From Glaciecola blandensis (GTDB lineage Bacteria; Pseudomonadota; Gammaproteobacteria; Enterobacterales; Alteromonadaceae), in assembly GCF_031846165.1 (NCBI RefSeq), contig NZ_JAVRIE010000005.1:62001-126000 (forward strand): a DNA stretch of 64,000 nt, written 5' to 3'. The notes beneath the pieces were generated by a model. It worked only from the letters and a program-made list of their open reading frames with translations. It was not told the DNA's origin and did no database searches. Shown here in pieces: positions 53,763-62,853 of the stretch (positions are counted from its first letter, which is position 1; each line of letters opens with the position of its first letter). The position numbers and the translations under genes were made by a program.

Positions 53763-56069
53763 TTATACCTTAAAATGTTTATTAACGGGTAAATCGCGTA
53801 TGCGTTTGCCAGATGCTCTAAAGATGGCATTTGCCAAGCTCGCGGCTACCGGTGGTGTTCCTGGTTCACCAACGCCTCCTGGTAAGTCATCGGAAGCAAC
53901 AATATAGGTTTCTATTTTTGGACTTTGAGGCATTCTCAAGACTTGGTAGTCGCTATAGTTTGATTGTACTACTGCGCCGTCTTTCACAGTGATTTCGCCC
54001 ATGAGCGCTAGTGATAGGCCAAATATCATAGAGCCTTCTTGTTGGGAGCGGACTCGATCAGGGTTCACTACCGTACCTGCATCGATGCTTGAATGCATTT
54101 CTAATACACTCACCTTACCATCTTTCACGCGTACTTTAGTTGCAACTGCAACATAGCTTACAAAGCTGCGATGGGCGCTTATTCCCCAAGCTTCACCTTT
54201 AGCAGTAGGTTTATCAGCGCCCGACTTGGCGACAACATCATCAAGCACATGCTTTAAACGCTTAGTATCAATAGGGAAGTTATCTAAGGGTTCGCCATAG
54301 TTCCCATATTTGAAGCCCTCTTTTGTGGGGTCAACTTTACGATCCGCACCGATCAATTGATGCCACATTTTTTGCGGTGGCATATTGGCCGCATCTGCGA
54401 GTTCGTCGACGAAACTCCCTTGTGCAAATGCATGCTGAATATTACTGACTGAACGTACCCAGCCTATACGAATATGTGCAGGGGCTTTGTGAGTTTCACA
54501 CGACATATTATTGACCGCAAAAGGAACATCGCCAAAGCCAAGGCTCAACTCTCCGTCTGACGGTTCGTCGGTGGTGCCAGTAAAGGTCCAAGAAATACTG
54601 GGGAATGCTGTACGTTGAATCCACGCATCCACCGAATTATTTTCGTCCATACCTGCAGCAAAATGCTGTGAGCTAATTGCATGATAATAACCTTGGCGAA
54701 TATCATCTTCTCGACTCCACACAACTTTCACTGGTTTGCCAGTATGTTTTGCCAATAGTGCTGCCTCAACTGAAAAGTCGGGTTTCGATTTTCGTCCAAA
54801 TCCGCCGCCTAATAGTGTTACATGCACAGTGACATTGTCTTTTTCAATACCTAGCGCCCCTGCCACATTTTGTTGCGTACTTTGGGGTGTTTGTGTACAA
54901 GCCCAAACCTCGCATTTGCCGTCTTTGACGACTGCGGTTGCTGCTGGCGGCTCCATAGGAGCATGCACTAAATAGGGCATAGTATAGGTGGCTGCGACTG
55001 TTTTACTTGCGTTCTCTAGCGCTTTATAAGCATCGCCTGCAGAGCGAATTGCTTTGCCTTTAGTAACAATTCTTTCATTGAGTTCACCCAAATAAGCGGC
55101 TGAATCGTGGCTGTCATGTTCGCTCTTACCCCACTTTACTACTAGGGCTTTTCTACCCTGCAATGCGGCCCATGTGTTTTTAGCAATAACGGCTACACCA
55201 TTCATGGGATTAAAAAGCACAGGAACAGGTTGTTCTGGCATTTGATAAACATCGACAACACCCGTTGTGGACATTGCCGTTTTTTTATCAAAACCTTCTA
55301 CCTTTGAACCAACAACAGGGTTCCGTTCTATGCTCGCGTGAAGCATACCTTCAAGCTTTACGTCCTGTCCAAATACAGTATTTCCGGTGACAATATTCGG
55401 CAGGTCGACAATCTGCATCGACTTACCAATGTATTTGAAATCTTTTTTCGATTTAAATGTCAGGCTATCAGTTGCAGGTGGTGAGACTTTCGCTGCAGCA
55501 TCGGCTAAGGAGCCAAAAGATATTTTTTTACCGCTCTCTTTGTTGATAACAAAACTGTCTTTCGCATAAACGGCCGCTAATGGAACACCCCACTTGTCGG
55601 CAGCAGCTTGCTCTAACATGGTCCGTGCCATTGCCCCCATTTCGCGCATAGTAGTGTAGAAGCGTCGAATTGAGCGAGAACCGTCAGTGTTCTGACTTCC
55701 ATACTCCTCATTAGCTAAACCCTGCACTACATTCACATCTTCCCATGCTGCACATAATTCGTCAGCGACAATTTGTGGAATACCAGTTCGTATCCCTTGA
55801 CCCATCTCACTTCTGTGACAAACAATGTTGATTTGGCCATTGTGTTCTACGCTCACAAACAAATTGAGTGCGTTGTTGCTATGGTCACCGGTATGCGCCC
55901 AAGCTGGCAGACTGATTGGCAACATAGAGCCTAAGACTAAGCCACTCGCACTAAGGCCAGTGAGTTTTAGAAAATCTCTGCGACTAACCGGCTTCGCATG
56001 TTTCGTTTGGGTATTTGATGATGCTTGGTCAATGGGGTTGTGCATCATAGAATCATTGGATTTATTCAT
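53763..56069 (-). CDS. Molybdenum hydroxylase large subunit (isoquinoline 1-oxidoreductase beta/aldehyde dehydrogenase type)
   Basis: The 768-residue protein starts with a twin-arginine signal (SRRDFLKLTGLSASGLVLGS), so the folded cofactor-loaded enzyme is exported. It contains GGGFGRKSKPDFSVEAALLA, HAPMEPPAATA and the active-site Glu in PGGVGEPGTPPVA, conserved in the xanthine oxidase superfamily. Size and layout fit IorB-like single-subunit partners of a 2Fe-2S protein. The physiological substrate, probably an aldehyde or N-heterocycle, is unknown. It overlaps the 2Fe-2S gene by four bases (ATGA). Confidence 0.9.
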   Translation of the reverse strand: MNKSNDSMMHNPIDQASSNTQTKHAKPVSRRDFLKLTGLSASGLVLGSMLPISLPAWAHTGDHSNNALNLFVSVEHNGQINIVCHRSEMGQGIRTGIPQIVADELCAAWEDVNVVQGLANEEYGSQNTDGSRSIRRFYTTMREMGAMARTMLEQAAADKWGVPLAAVYAKDSFVINKESGKKISFGSLADAAAKVSPPATDSLTFKSKKDFKYIGKSMQIVDLPNIVTGNTVFGQDVKLEGMLHASIERNPVVGSKVEGFDKKTAMSTTGVVDVYQMPEQPVPVLFNPMNGVAVIAKNTWAALQGRKALVVKWGKSEHDSHDSAAYLGELNERIVTKGKAIRSAGDAYKALENASKTVAATYTMPYLVHAPMEPPAATAVVKDGKCEVWACTQTPQSTQQNVAGALGIEKDNVTVHVTLLGGGFGRKSKPDFSVEAALLAKHTGKPVKVVWSREDDIRQGYYHAISSQHFAAGMDENNSVDAWIQRTAFPSISWTFTGTTDEPSDGELSLGFGDVPFAVNNMSCETHKAPAHIRIGWVRSVSNIQHAFAQGSFVDELADAANMPPQKMWHQLIGADRKVDPTKEGFKYGNYGEPLDNFPIDTKRLKHVLDDVVAKSGADKPTAKGEAWGISAHRSFVSYVAVATKVRVKDGKVSVLEMHSSIDAGTVVNPDRVRSQQEGSMIFGLSLALMGEITVKDGAVVQSNYSDYQVLRMPQSPKIETYIVASDDLPGGVGEPGTPPVAASLANAIFRASGKRIRDLPVNKHFKV

Positions 56070-56566
56070 GCCTGTTCTCCCACATTCTTACCTAGATTAT
56101 AGTTGTAGCTCGCGGTCTGCTTTTTCGCAGCATCTTTTATTGCAGCTTTAATTCTAGGGTAGGTACCACAACGGCAGATATTGCCCTGCATTGCTGTATC
56201 TATCGCTGCATCATCTGGATTCGGATTACTTTCTAATAGCGCTACAGCACTCATAATTTGACCAGATTGGCAGTAACCACATTGTGGTACGTTATGTTCT
56301 AACCACGCTTGCTGAATAACGTGACTCGCATCAGATGGTAAGCCCTCAATTGTTTTGATCTTTTTGCCTGCCACTGCTGACAAAGGCATGACACAGGAAC
56401 GAACCGCATTACCATCCATGTGTACCGTGCAAGCTCCGCACTGAGCTATTCCGCAGCCATATTTTGTGCCGGTCATATCGAGGAGATCTCGAAGAGCCCA
56501 CAAAAGGGGCATGCTTGGATCTGCATCTACTTCGATGACTTTTTCATTCAAGGTAAAACTAATCAT
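56066..56566 (-). CDS. 2Fe-2S subunit of the molybdenum hydroxylase (IorA-like)
   Basis: The 166-residue protein holds both iron-sulphur clusters of this family: KYGCGIAQCGACTVHMDG with RSC (plant-type) and CGYCQSGQIM with NICRCGTY (helical C-terminal cluster). It passes electrons from the molybdenum site. Its own N terminus has no export signal, so it probably travels with the Tat-targeted partner. Confidence 0.93.
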   Translation of the reverse strand: MISFTLNEKVIEVDADPSMPLLWALRDLLDMTGTKYGCGIAQCGACTVHMDGNAVRSCVMPLSAVAGKKIKTIEGLPSDASHVIQQAWLEHNVPQCGYCQSGQIMSAVALLESNPNPDDAAIDTAMQGNICRCGTYPRIKAAIKDAAKKQTASYNYNLGKNVGEQA

Positions 56567-56585
56567 GTCATTATCCTTTGCGCTT

Positions 56586-57209
56586 TCATTTGTAGCTACT
56601 TGCCAGTGTTGCCAAGTAGGCGTTTAATTCTATTTCTGTATCGATATCGATTGCAGCTTCCGGTAAATCTATCTCGATGACATCATCGCTATTTTGCAAT
56701 AAATCTCGAGCACCTCGGTCGGTGTCCAGCTCAATAAGCTGAGAGAAGAATGTACGAGGGAATATCGCTGGAGCACCTCGTCTTCCGTTATATCTACTTG
56801 CAACGATTCTAGTTCGCTGTTTTCGTGACTCTTCAACTAAAAGGTTACAGTGCTTTGTGTAAATTTCCACCTGATCAGCTAAACCAATGAAAAGATGAGT
56901 GGTTTTATCTGGCAAGTTTTCAACACCTGCGGCGATACTTTTACCCATACCTTGTTGCCAATGCTGCGCTATCAGGACATTTGTATCTGGGGGCAATAAC
57001 TCTTTGATTTGTTCTGCACGTGCACCTAGAACAACAGTCAGTGTATTGAATTTGGCTGAACTAAAATGCGACAAGGCTCGCAAAATTATGGTTTGCTCCT
57101 GTATTTGAGCGAGTTGCTTTGCGCTTCCAAACCGTTTGCTTTCGCCTGCCGCTAATAGCAATGCGTGAATATGGTAGGGTACTGAATCTGATGGACTCAA
57201 GTTTTTCAC
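56586..57209 (-). CDS. MobA-like/MocA-type nucleotidyltransferase
   Basis: The 207-residue protein has the nucleotide-binding LLLAAGESKRFGSAKQLAQI near the N terminus and RRGAPAIFPRTFF later, as in MocA (CTP:molybdopterin cytidylyltransferase). Xanthine-oxidase-family enzymes in bacteria often use the molybdopterin cytosine dinucleotide made by MocA, so its place between xdhC and the subunit genes is meaningful. Overlaps xdhC by four bases. Confidence 0.87.
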   Translation of the reverse strand: MKNLSPSDSVPYHIHALLLAAGESKRFGSAKQLAQIQEQTIILRALSHFSSAKFNTLTVVLGARAEQIKELLPPDTNVLIAQHWQQGMGKSIAAGVENLPDKTTHLFIGLADQVEIYTKHCNLLVEESRKQRTRIVASRYNGRRGAPAIFPRTFFSQLIELDTDRGARDLLQNSDDVIEIDLPEAAIDIDTEIELNAYLATLASSYK

Positions 57210-58210
57210 ACCAAAATATGACTAATTGAATGGCCATCGCACCCTTCAAAATGAGCATGAATCTCAGCAATGATAGATAAAGCAATTGATTCAGGTAACT
57301 CCCCCCCGAGCTTTAAACCAATAGGGTTGGCCAAAGGTACTTTTAAGGTCGACAGCTCAAGCCCTTGAATCGAGAGCACTCGCTCTGTTCGGTGAGTTGG
57401 ACCTAGCATCCCCACATAACTTGCTGAGCTTTCTTGAGCTGCATTGAGGGCGTCAGCATCAAGCTGAACATTATGTGTCATGATGATGATGGCATCGATT
57501 TCTTGCAACCATGGCATCTCGTCTATATTGCAAAATGGCAGTTTTGAAATATGTGTTGCATCGGGAAACTCGTTTGATCTTGCATAGCCTGTTCGGGGGT
57601 CTGCTATCGTAATCTGCCAGCCAACATTGGCAGCGATTTTAGCAACCGGTATGGCATCCACTCCACCACCGAAAATTGCGATATGTTTTACTGGGGCAAT
57701 TGTTTGTTTGAATTCACCGTCCGTTAACTTTGACCTTATCGCTCTGGTTTGGTGTTTGCCCTCTGGTGAACTTTCAATAAGCTCGTTGTGAGGGACTGTT
57801 TCTGTTAGCTTCTGAATATATTCGCAGCTTTGATTGCGATTAATATAATGGCGAAGAGTATCTAGTTGTAAGTAGTTATTTTCTTTATTTACGGCCTGCA
57901 ACAAAATTCGAACTAAGCCACCACAACCAATACCTAATTGCCATGCAATATCTTCCTCTTCACGCATGTCATATTGGATAATATGGTTTCTGTCCGACTG
58001 CCAACATTGTCTCGCTTGGCGCATAATATCTGACTCTAAGCAGCCACCGCTTAGCAGACCATGATACTTGCCCATACTGTTGATCATCATCATAGCACCG
58101 GGCTTACGATAAGAAGAACCGTCGATTTCTATGATCGTAGCCAGAACCCATTCCATTTGATCACGCTGCTCGTACCACGTGTTCAGCAACTGTTGGATGT
58201 GGTTTGCCAT
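57206..58210 (-). CDS. xdhC: XdhC-family maturation factor
   Basis: The 334-residue protein has the XdhC N-terminal domain (ATIIEIDGSSYRKPGAMMMI, SGGCLESDI, QLGIGCGGLV) and a C-terminal Rossmann domain (HIAIFGGGVDAIPVA, then YVGMLGPTHR). XdhC proteins bind and sulphurate the molybdenum cofactor and insert it in xanthine-dehydrogenase-type enzymes. First gene of the operon xdhC, mocA-like, 2Fe-2S, large subunit. Confidence 0.92.
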   Translation of the reverse strand: MANHIQQLLNTWYEQRDQMEWVLATIIEIDGSSYRKPGAMMMINSMGKYHGLLSGGCLESDIMRQARQCWQSDRNHIIQYDMREEEDIAWQLGIGCGGLVRILLQAVNKENNYLQLDTLRHYINRNQSCEYIQKLTETVPHNELIESSPEGKHQTRAIRSKLTDGEFKQTIAPVKHIAIFGGGVDAIPVAKIAANVGWQITIADPRTGYARSNEFPDATHISKLPFCNIDEMPWLQEIDAIIIMTHNVQLDADALNAAQESSASYVGMLGPTHRTERVLSIQGLELSTLKVPLANPIGLKLGGELPESIALSIIAEIHAHFEGCDGHSISHILV

Positions 58211-58222
58211 ATTAAACTAGGC

Positions 58223-58921
58223 TTAAAGTTTTGATTCGATGAGTTCTAGTGCTTCAACGAGAATCGTCGAAACGGCCTCACGAGCTTTGTTGGCGTCTCT
58301 GCTACGAATGGTGTTGAATATGTCGGCGTGTTTGTTTACGTCAGCGCCAGGAACGCCTTTGATTTTATTTGTATAGCGAATACTCACGCGTAAGGCCGTG
58401 CCGATAAAGTCGGATAGCTGAGCAAAAAACCGGTTTCCGCTAGCTTCTAAGATTGATGTATGAAACTCAATATCGGCTTCTAAAGGGTCGTCCAAGCCCA
58501 TATCAGCGTCAGCCATACGGGCGAGAGACTTTTCAATTTTTGCTAGTTGTTCGGCACTGGCGTTCTCTGCTGCCAAAGCAGCGGCTTCAGGCTCTATAGC
58601 AAAACGCATTTGGGTGAATTCTTTTAATAGAGATAAAGAAGGTTTACTGCTTAGAATCCATGTTAGTACATCGGTATCAAACATATTCCAGCGGCTTTCA
58701 GGAAGCACCCTAATACCCTGTTTAGGGCGCGAGGAAATCAATCCTTTGGCAGATAGCATTTTTACCGCTTCGCGGGTTGAGCTGCGGCTCACATCATATT
58801 CAGCACACAGGTCGGCCTCGGAAGGCATTCCTTCTCCGATAGGGTATTTACCGTTTACGATGGCAATGCCTAAATCGTGAGTTAACTGGTGTGTTAAATT
58901 ATGCCTTTGAGGGCTTTTCAT
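58223..58921 (-). CDS. FadR-subfamily GntR regulator (DgoR-like)
   Basis: The 232-residue protein has the GntR winged helix (YPIGEGMPSEADLCAEYDVSRSSTREAVKMLSAKGLI) and a C-terminal helical FCD domain whose D-x-x-F-H (EADIEFHTSIL) and R-x-H residues would bind a metal and an organic acid effector. It is divergent from a galactose catabolism operon 170 bp away, so it is probably its repressor, as DgoR is for galactonate genes. The xdhC gene begins 13 bp downstream on the same strand, which could put the two transcripts under shared control. Confidence 0.88.
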   Translation of the reverse strand: MKSPQRHNLTHQLTHDLGIAIVNGKYPIGEGMPSEADLCAEYDVSRSSTREAVKMLSAKGLISSRPKQGIRVLPESRWNMFDTDVLTWILSSKPSLSLLKEFTQMRFAIEPEAAALAAENASAEQLAKIEKSLARMADADMGLDDPLEADIEFHTSILEASGNRFFAQLSDFIGTALRVSIRYTNKIKGVPGADVNKHADIFNTIRSRDANKAREAVSTILVEALELIESKL

Positions 58922-58978
58922 GTTACAAATTCCGTTAAATGATAAATCAGTTATATCATATTTATTTTGAGGATTGAA

Positions 58979-59007
58979 TTATCAAATTGAATTTTTCGCT
59001 TTATAAT
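58979..59007 (+). promoter_or_regulatory. Candidate promoter for the galactose operon
   Basis: TTATCA (58979-58984) and a perfect TATAAT (59002-59007) with 17-base spacing lie in the divergent region before the dehydrogenase start at 59091. The region is AT-rich, with several partial ATTTGATA/TTGTAC dyads that may be regulator sites. Confidence 0.5.
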
Positions 59008-59090
59008 ACCCAGTAATCTACATTTTTGCTGTACAACAATTAAGCAATTAAACTGCCTATAAAGTGTTAGCAATGAAAACGGAGTTTTGC

Positions 59091-59876
59091 GTGACAGAAT
59101 CTAGCCAAATGCACACCACATTATACCCGAGTTTACGCGGAAAGGTTGTTTTCATTACAGGTGGTGCTTCAGGCATCGGGGCAGCAATGGTAAAAGCGTT
59201 TGTTCGTCAAAGCGCACAAGTTGCTTTTGTCGACATCGATACGAATGCATCGGATCATTTGAAAGAATGCATTACCGATATCGATAAGGATGCAAAACTC
59301 TGGTTTAGAAGTGTTGATGTTACGGATCCCGAGGCCTTGCAACAAGCGATAAGCGATGCCTCTAAAGACCTTGGCGGTTTACATGTGCTGGTGAATAATG
59401 TTGGCAACGATGCTCGCCAAGATGTCGAAAATATTTCTGCCTACGATTGGCATAAATGTATGCAAGTTAACTTAGATCCGGCATTTTTTGCCTCCCAAGC
59501 AGCCTACAAAATTATGCATGAGCAACATGCAGGAAGCATTATTAACTTCAGTTCCATCAATGCTTTAATTGGCCCACAACAAATGACAGGGTATGTCACC
59601 GCAAAAGCTGGACTCATGGGGATGACAAAATCCTTGTCGCGTGATTTTGGCGTCGACAACATTAGGGTCAATGCTATTTTACCAGGCTGGGTCGCCACAG
59701 ATCGTCAATTAGCAAGTTGGCTGACAAAGGAAGAAGAAGAAAAGTGGACTGAGGCTATGGCCTTAAAGAAGCGAATTGAACCCCGTGATGTAGCAAATTT
59801 AGCCTTGTTTTTAGCCTCGGATGATTCAGCCATGATCACAGGGCATGGTCTCAATATCGATGGTGGGAGAACATAA
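59091..59876 (+). CDS. SDR sugar 1-dehydrogenase (galactose/xylose type)
   Basis: I choose the GTG at 59091 because GGAG lies six bases upstream; the 59064 GTG and 59073 ATG lack one. The product has 261 residues. FITGGASGIG binds NAD(P), NNVGND is the structural motif, and YVTAK holds the catalytic Tyr-Lys. The N terminus TLYPSLRGKVV and sequence YDWHKCMQVNLDPAFFASQA resemble Caulobacter-type xylose/galactose dehydrogenases. With dgoK and the lactonase downstream, D-galactose to galactonolactone is the most likely reaction. The dgoK start overlaps its stop (TAATG). Confidence 0.85.
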   Translation: MTESSQMHTTLYPSLRGKVVFITGGASGIGAAMVKAFVRQSAQVAFVDIDTNASDHLKECITDIDKDAKLWFRSVDVTDPEALQQAISDASKDLGGLHVLVNNVGNDARQDVENISAYDWHKCMQVNLDPAFFASQAAYKIMHEQHAGSIINFSSINALIGPQQMTGYVTAKAGLMGMTKSLSRDFGVDNIRVNAILPGWVATDRQLASWLTKEEEEKWTEAMALKKRIEPRDVANLALFLASDDSAMITGHGLNIDGGRT

Positions 59877-60850
59877 TGAACGACAGTTCTTATTTTATCG
59901 CTGTTGATTGGGGCACATCGCGTTTACGCGCATTTTTGTGTCGGATACGCGAAGATGGCTCTCTCAAATTAGTGACACGGTCTGCTGGACTTGGGGTGAG
60001 TAAATCTCCGCTGAGTTTTGAAGACACACTGATGCAAAGTATTGCCCCTTGGGAGTTTGAATACGGTAAGTTGCCGATTCTCATGTCTGGGCAGATTGGT
60101 TCAAGTATTGGTTGGAAAGAAACGCCTTATTTACCCTGCCCAATATCACCGCAAAAGTTAGCGAAGTCGTGCATCAATTTTACCTGTAATGGCTACGAGA
60201 TTTCTATCGTACCAGGACTCAGTTGCCAACTTGAAAATGATAATTACGATTGTATGCGGGGTGAAGAATTACAGATCTTAGGTTGGTTGCAACTTGATCC
60301 TGCTAATCGTGTTGGTCGTCACTTATTGTGCTTACCAGGTACTCATACCAAATGGGTGCTGGTGGAAGATGGTAAAATAAAACTGTTCAAAACGGCGTTA
60401 ACTGGTGAGCTTTTCGACTTGATTGTGAACCACAGTGTACTTATTCAATCCAAAGGCCCAGAGTTTAACTTGGCGGCATTCGACCAGGAGGCCTTTGATA
60501 AAGGCGCAGCCTTTACATTGAAAAGTGAGCAAGGTAGTTTTATGCATGGGTTGTTTAGCGTAAGGTCAAAACAATTATTTGGACAGCTAAGCCCTGAGGA
60601 AGCAACTTCCTACTTGTCAGGCTTGCTAATTGGCAGCGATATCAGGGCTGCTGTGAATGCCACGGAATGGTGTTTAGGGTCTGTAGATCTGGTGAGTATC
60701 ATTGGAGCTCCGCATTTAAGTAGAAGCTTTGCTCGCGTGTTGGCATCTCAAAATATCAAAAGCGACATTTGTAAGGTTACTGCAACAACATTGCTTGGGT
60801 TTAATTCCTTATATCAGAGCTTTTTAGGGTTAAGTGAAAAAAGTGCCTGA
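59876..60850 (+). CDS. dgoK: 2-dehydro-3-deoxygalactonokinase
   Basis: The 324-residue protein has the DgoK signatures IAVDWGTSRLRAFL, MSGQIGSSIGWKETPYL, MRGEELQILGWL and LCLPGTHTKWV. It phosphorylates 2-keto-3-deoxygalactonate with ATP to give the 6-phosphate. It is coupled to the dehydrogenase by TAATG and its end overlaps the lactonase start by 17 bases. The aldolase DgoA that would act next is not in the window. Confidence 0.93.
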   Translation: MNDSSYFIAVDWGTSRLRAFLCRIREDGSLKLVTRSAGLGVSKSPLSFEDTLMQSIAPWEFEYGKLPILMSGQIGSSIGWKETPYLPCPISPQKLAKSCINFTCNGYEISIVPGLSCQLENDNYDCMRGEELQILGWLQLDPANRVGRHLLCLPGTHTKWVLVEDGKIKLFKTALTGELFDLIVNHSVLIQSKGPEFNLAAFDQEAFDKGAAFTLKSEQGSFMHGLFSVRSKQLFGQLSPEEATSYLSGLLIGSDIRAAVNATEWCLGSVDLVSIIGAPHLSRSFARVLASQNIKSDICKVTATTLLGFNSLYQSFLGLSEKSA

Positions 60851-61784
60851 GCATCAACGGCCAAAGCATGTCAAACAAGGTGTTGGCGAGTTACTGTTCA
60901 CGATTGATTCCCAGTGCATACTAGCTGAATGTGCTTTGTGGCATGCGCCTGAACAAGCTATTTATTGGGTCGATATTGTCGGTGCAAAAATTCAGTCCTA
61001 TCAACCTAGCACCAAACATCTCGTAACTTACGAAGTACCCCATCGCATTGGGTGTTTTGCGTTTACTGAAATTCCGAATCAAATCATCGCCGCTTTTGAT
61101 ATTGGTATTGCACGATATCAACTTGATACAGGTGAACTTGAATGGTTAGCCCAACCTGAAAAGCACATTTCTCATAATCGTTTCAACGATGGCAGGGCGG
61201 ATCGCCAAGGGCGCTTTTGGGCAGGAAGTATGAGTGAGCTTGATGACTTGCAATCTGACAAGGTCGTCAAAGGCGCACTATATTGTTTATCATCGTCATC
61301 ATCAGATACCGTTTCTTGCCAATCAAAAGTACAAGAAGTACTTATTTCTAATGGCTTATGCTGGAGCAAAGACGGCAAGACTATGTATCATGCAGATTCG
61401 CCAGAGCGCCGTATCTATGCCTACGATTTCGAGCCGCAAAATGCACTCCTGAGCAACAAGCGAATTTTCGCAGAAACCACGGGACATTGCTTTCCTGATG
61501 GTTCAATTGTCGACGCTGATGATTATGTTTGGAACGCGCAGTGGGGAGCCTCACGCGTCGTGCGCTATACACCTTCTGGCAAACTTGATTTATGTTTATC
61601 ATTACCGGTTAGCCAGGGTTCTAGCGTAGCAATTGGCGGTCCAAATATGGATTGGCTGATTGTGACAACGGCCAAGCATTCACTCGCTCCAGAACGTTTG
61701 TTAGAAGAGCCTCAAGCTGGCAATATTTTTGTCTATCAATTACATAGTATCCGTGGAATTAAAGAACCGATATGCTTACTGTAA
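60834..61784 (+). CDS. SMP-30/gluconolactonase-family sugar lactonase
   Basis: The 316-residue protein has ECALWHAPEQAIYWVDIVGAKI, HNRFNDGRADRQGRFWAGSM and SNGLCWSKDGKTMYHADS, typical of the six-bladed SMP-30 propellers that open aldonolactones with a calcium or zinc site. In this operon it should hydrolyse galactono-lactone made by the dehydrogenase. A GTG start overlaps dgoK. Confidence 0.9.
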   Translation: MKKVPEHQRPKHVKQGVGELLFTIDSQCILAECALWHAPEQAIYWVDIVGAKIQSYQPSTKHLVTYEVPHRIGCFAFTEIPNQIIAAFDIGIARYQLDTGELEWLAQPEKHISHNRFNDGRADRQGRFWAGSMSELDDLQSDKVVKGALYCLSSSSSDTVSCQSKVQEVLISNGLCWSKDGKTMYHADSPERRIYAYDFEPQNALLSNKRIFAETTGHCFPDGSIVDADDYVWNAQWGASRVVRYTPSGKLDLCLSLPVSQGSSVAIGGPNMDWLIVTTAKHSLAPERLLEEPQAGNIFVYQLHSIRGIKEPICLL

Positions 61785-61795
61785 AACATATCGGT
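61766..61795 (+). terminator. Stem-loop at the end of the galactose operon
   Basis: A perfect 9-bp stem ACCGATATG / CATATCGGT with a 12-base loop spans the lactonase stop codon at 61782-61784. No run of T follows directly, so termination would be modest; the PPK2 gene comes in from the opposite direction. Confidence 0.5.
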
Positions 61796-61821
61796 GGGTC
61801 TTGGGTTTAACACTTTAGAAA

Positions 61822-62715
61822 CTACAGCTTCTGTCTAGGATGGAGTGATTTTCCAAGGATGTGCTTGTCATCCCCAATGATTTTTGACGCATGCTTAACA
61901 ATCGCAGGATCTGCACCAGTAATGACTTCAGTATTTTTATTCGGGTAAGGTAAGCTATCTAAGAAGTGATGCATGCAGTTCACTCGGGCTCGTTTCTTAT
62001 CGTCTGACTTCACCACAATCCATGGGGCATCTGCAGTGTCAGTATAGAAAAACATTGCTTCTTTAGCTTCTGTGTAATCATCCCACTTTTCAGTTGCCAG
62101 TTTATCGATTGGTGAGAGCTTCCACTGCTTTAAAGGGTCAATTTCACGCTTAGAAAAACGTACTTTCTGTTCCTCAGCGGTTACCGAAAACCAAAACTTA
62201 AAGAGGCGAATACCGCTTCTTACTAGCATACGCTCTAGATCAGGGGTTTGGCGCATAAACTCTAAATAGTCATTTGGTTGGCAGAAGTCCATCACTCGCT
62301 CAACGCCCGCTCTGTTATACCAACTGCGGTCAAACAGGACAATTTCTCCTTCTGTCGGCAAATGCTTTATATATCGCTGAAAGTACCATTGACCTTTTTC
62401 AGTTTCGCTAGGCTTTTCCAGAGCAACAACGCGACAACCCCTCGGATTCATGTGCTCCATAAAGCGTTTAATTGTGCCACCCTTGCCAGCTGCATCTCGG
62501 CCTTCGAAAAGAATAACTACCTTTTCACCACTTTCTTTAACCCATCTTTGCACTTTTAAGAGTTCAACCTGAAGTACCTTTTTAATGGCTTCATACTCCT
62601 TTTTCGACATTTTGGTAGAAGTGTCTACAGTCGCTACTGAAGCGTTTGTTTCAGGTGATTCATTCGGTATTGAAGTGGTGGATATTTTCTTTGCTACTTG
62701 CGCATCAGCAGTCAT
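61822..62715 (-). CDS. ppk2: Polyphosphate kinase 2
   Basis: The 297-residue protein has the PPK2 Walker A EGRDAAGKGG at residues 71-80, Walker B LFDRSWYNRAGVERVM and the lid KFWFSVTAEEQKVRF. It is a single-domain PPK2, with about 40 extra disordered residues at the N terminus. It phosphorylates nucleoside (di)phosphates with polyphosphate. Its class (NDP or NMP) cannot be decided here. Convergent with the galactose operon. Confidence 0.92.
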   Translation of the reverse strand: MTADAQVAKKISTTSIPNESPETNASVATVDTSTKMSKKEYEAIKKVLQVELLKVQRWVKESGEKVVILFEGRDAAGKGGTIKRFMEHMNPRGCRVVALEKPSETEKGQWYFQRYIKHLPTEGEIVLFDRSWYNRAGVERVMDFCQPNDYLEFMRQTPDLERMLVRSGIRLFKFWFSVTAEEQKVRFSKREIDPLKQWKLSPIDKLATEKWDDYTEAKEAMFFYTDTADAPWIVVKSDDKKRARVNCMHHFLDSLPYPNKNTEVITGADPAIVKHASKIIGDDKHILGKSLHPRQKL

Positions 62716-62853
62716 GACTAAGCCCTCATTTTTGATTGTCTAAGCTTAGTGTATGCCTTTCATCTTTTGATTTTTTGATCTGGGTCAGTTTACAATTCAT
62801 TGCTGACCCAAATACCTATTTGCTCGGTTGTTGTGGCTATAAACCTTAACTAA

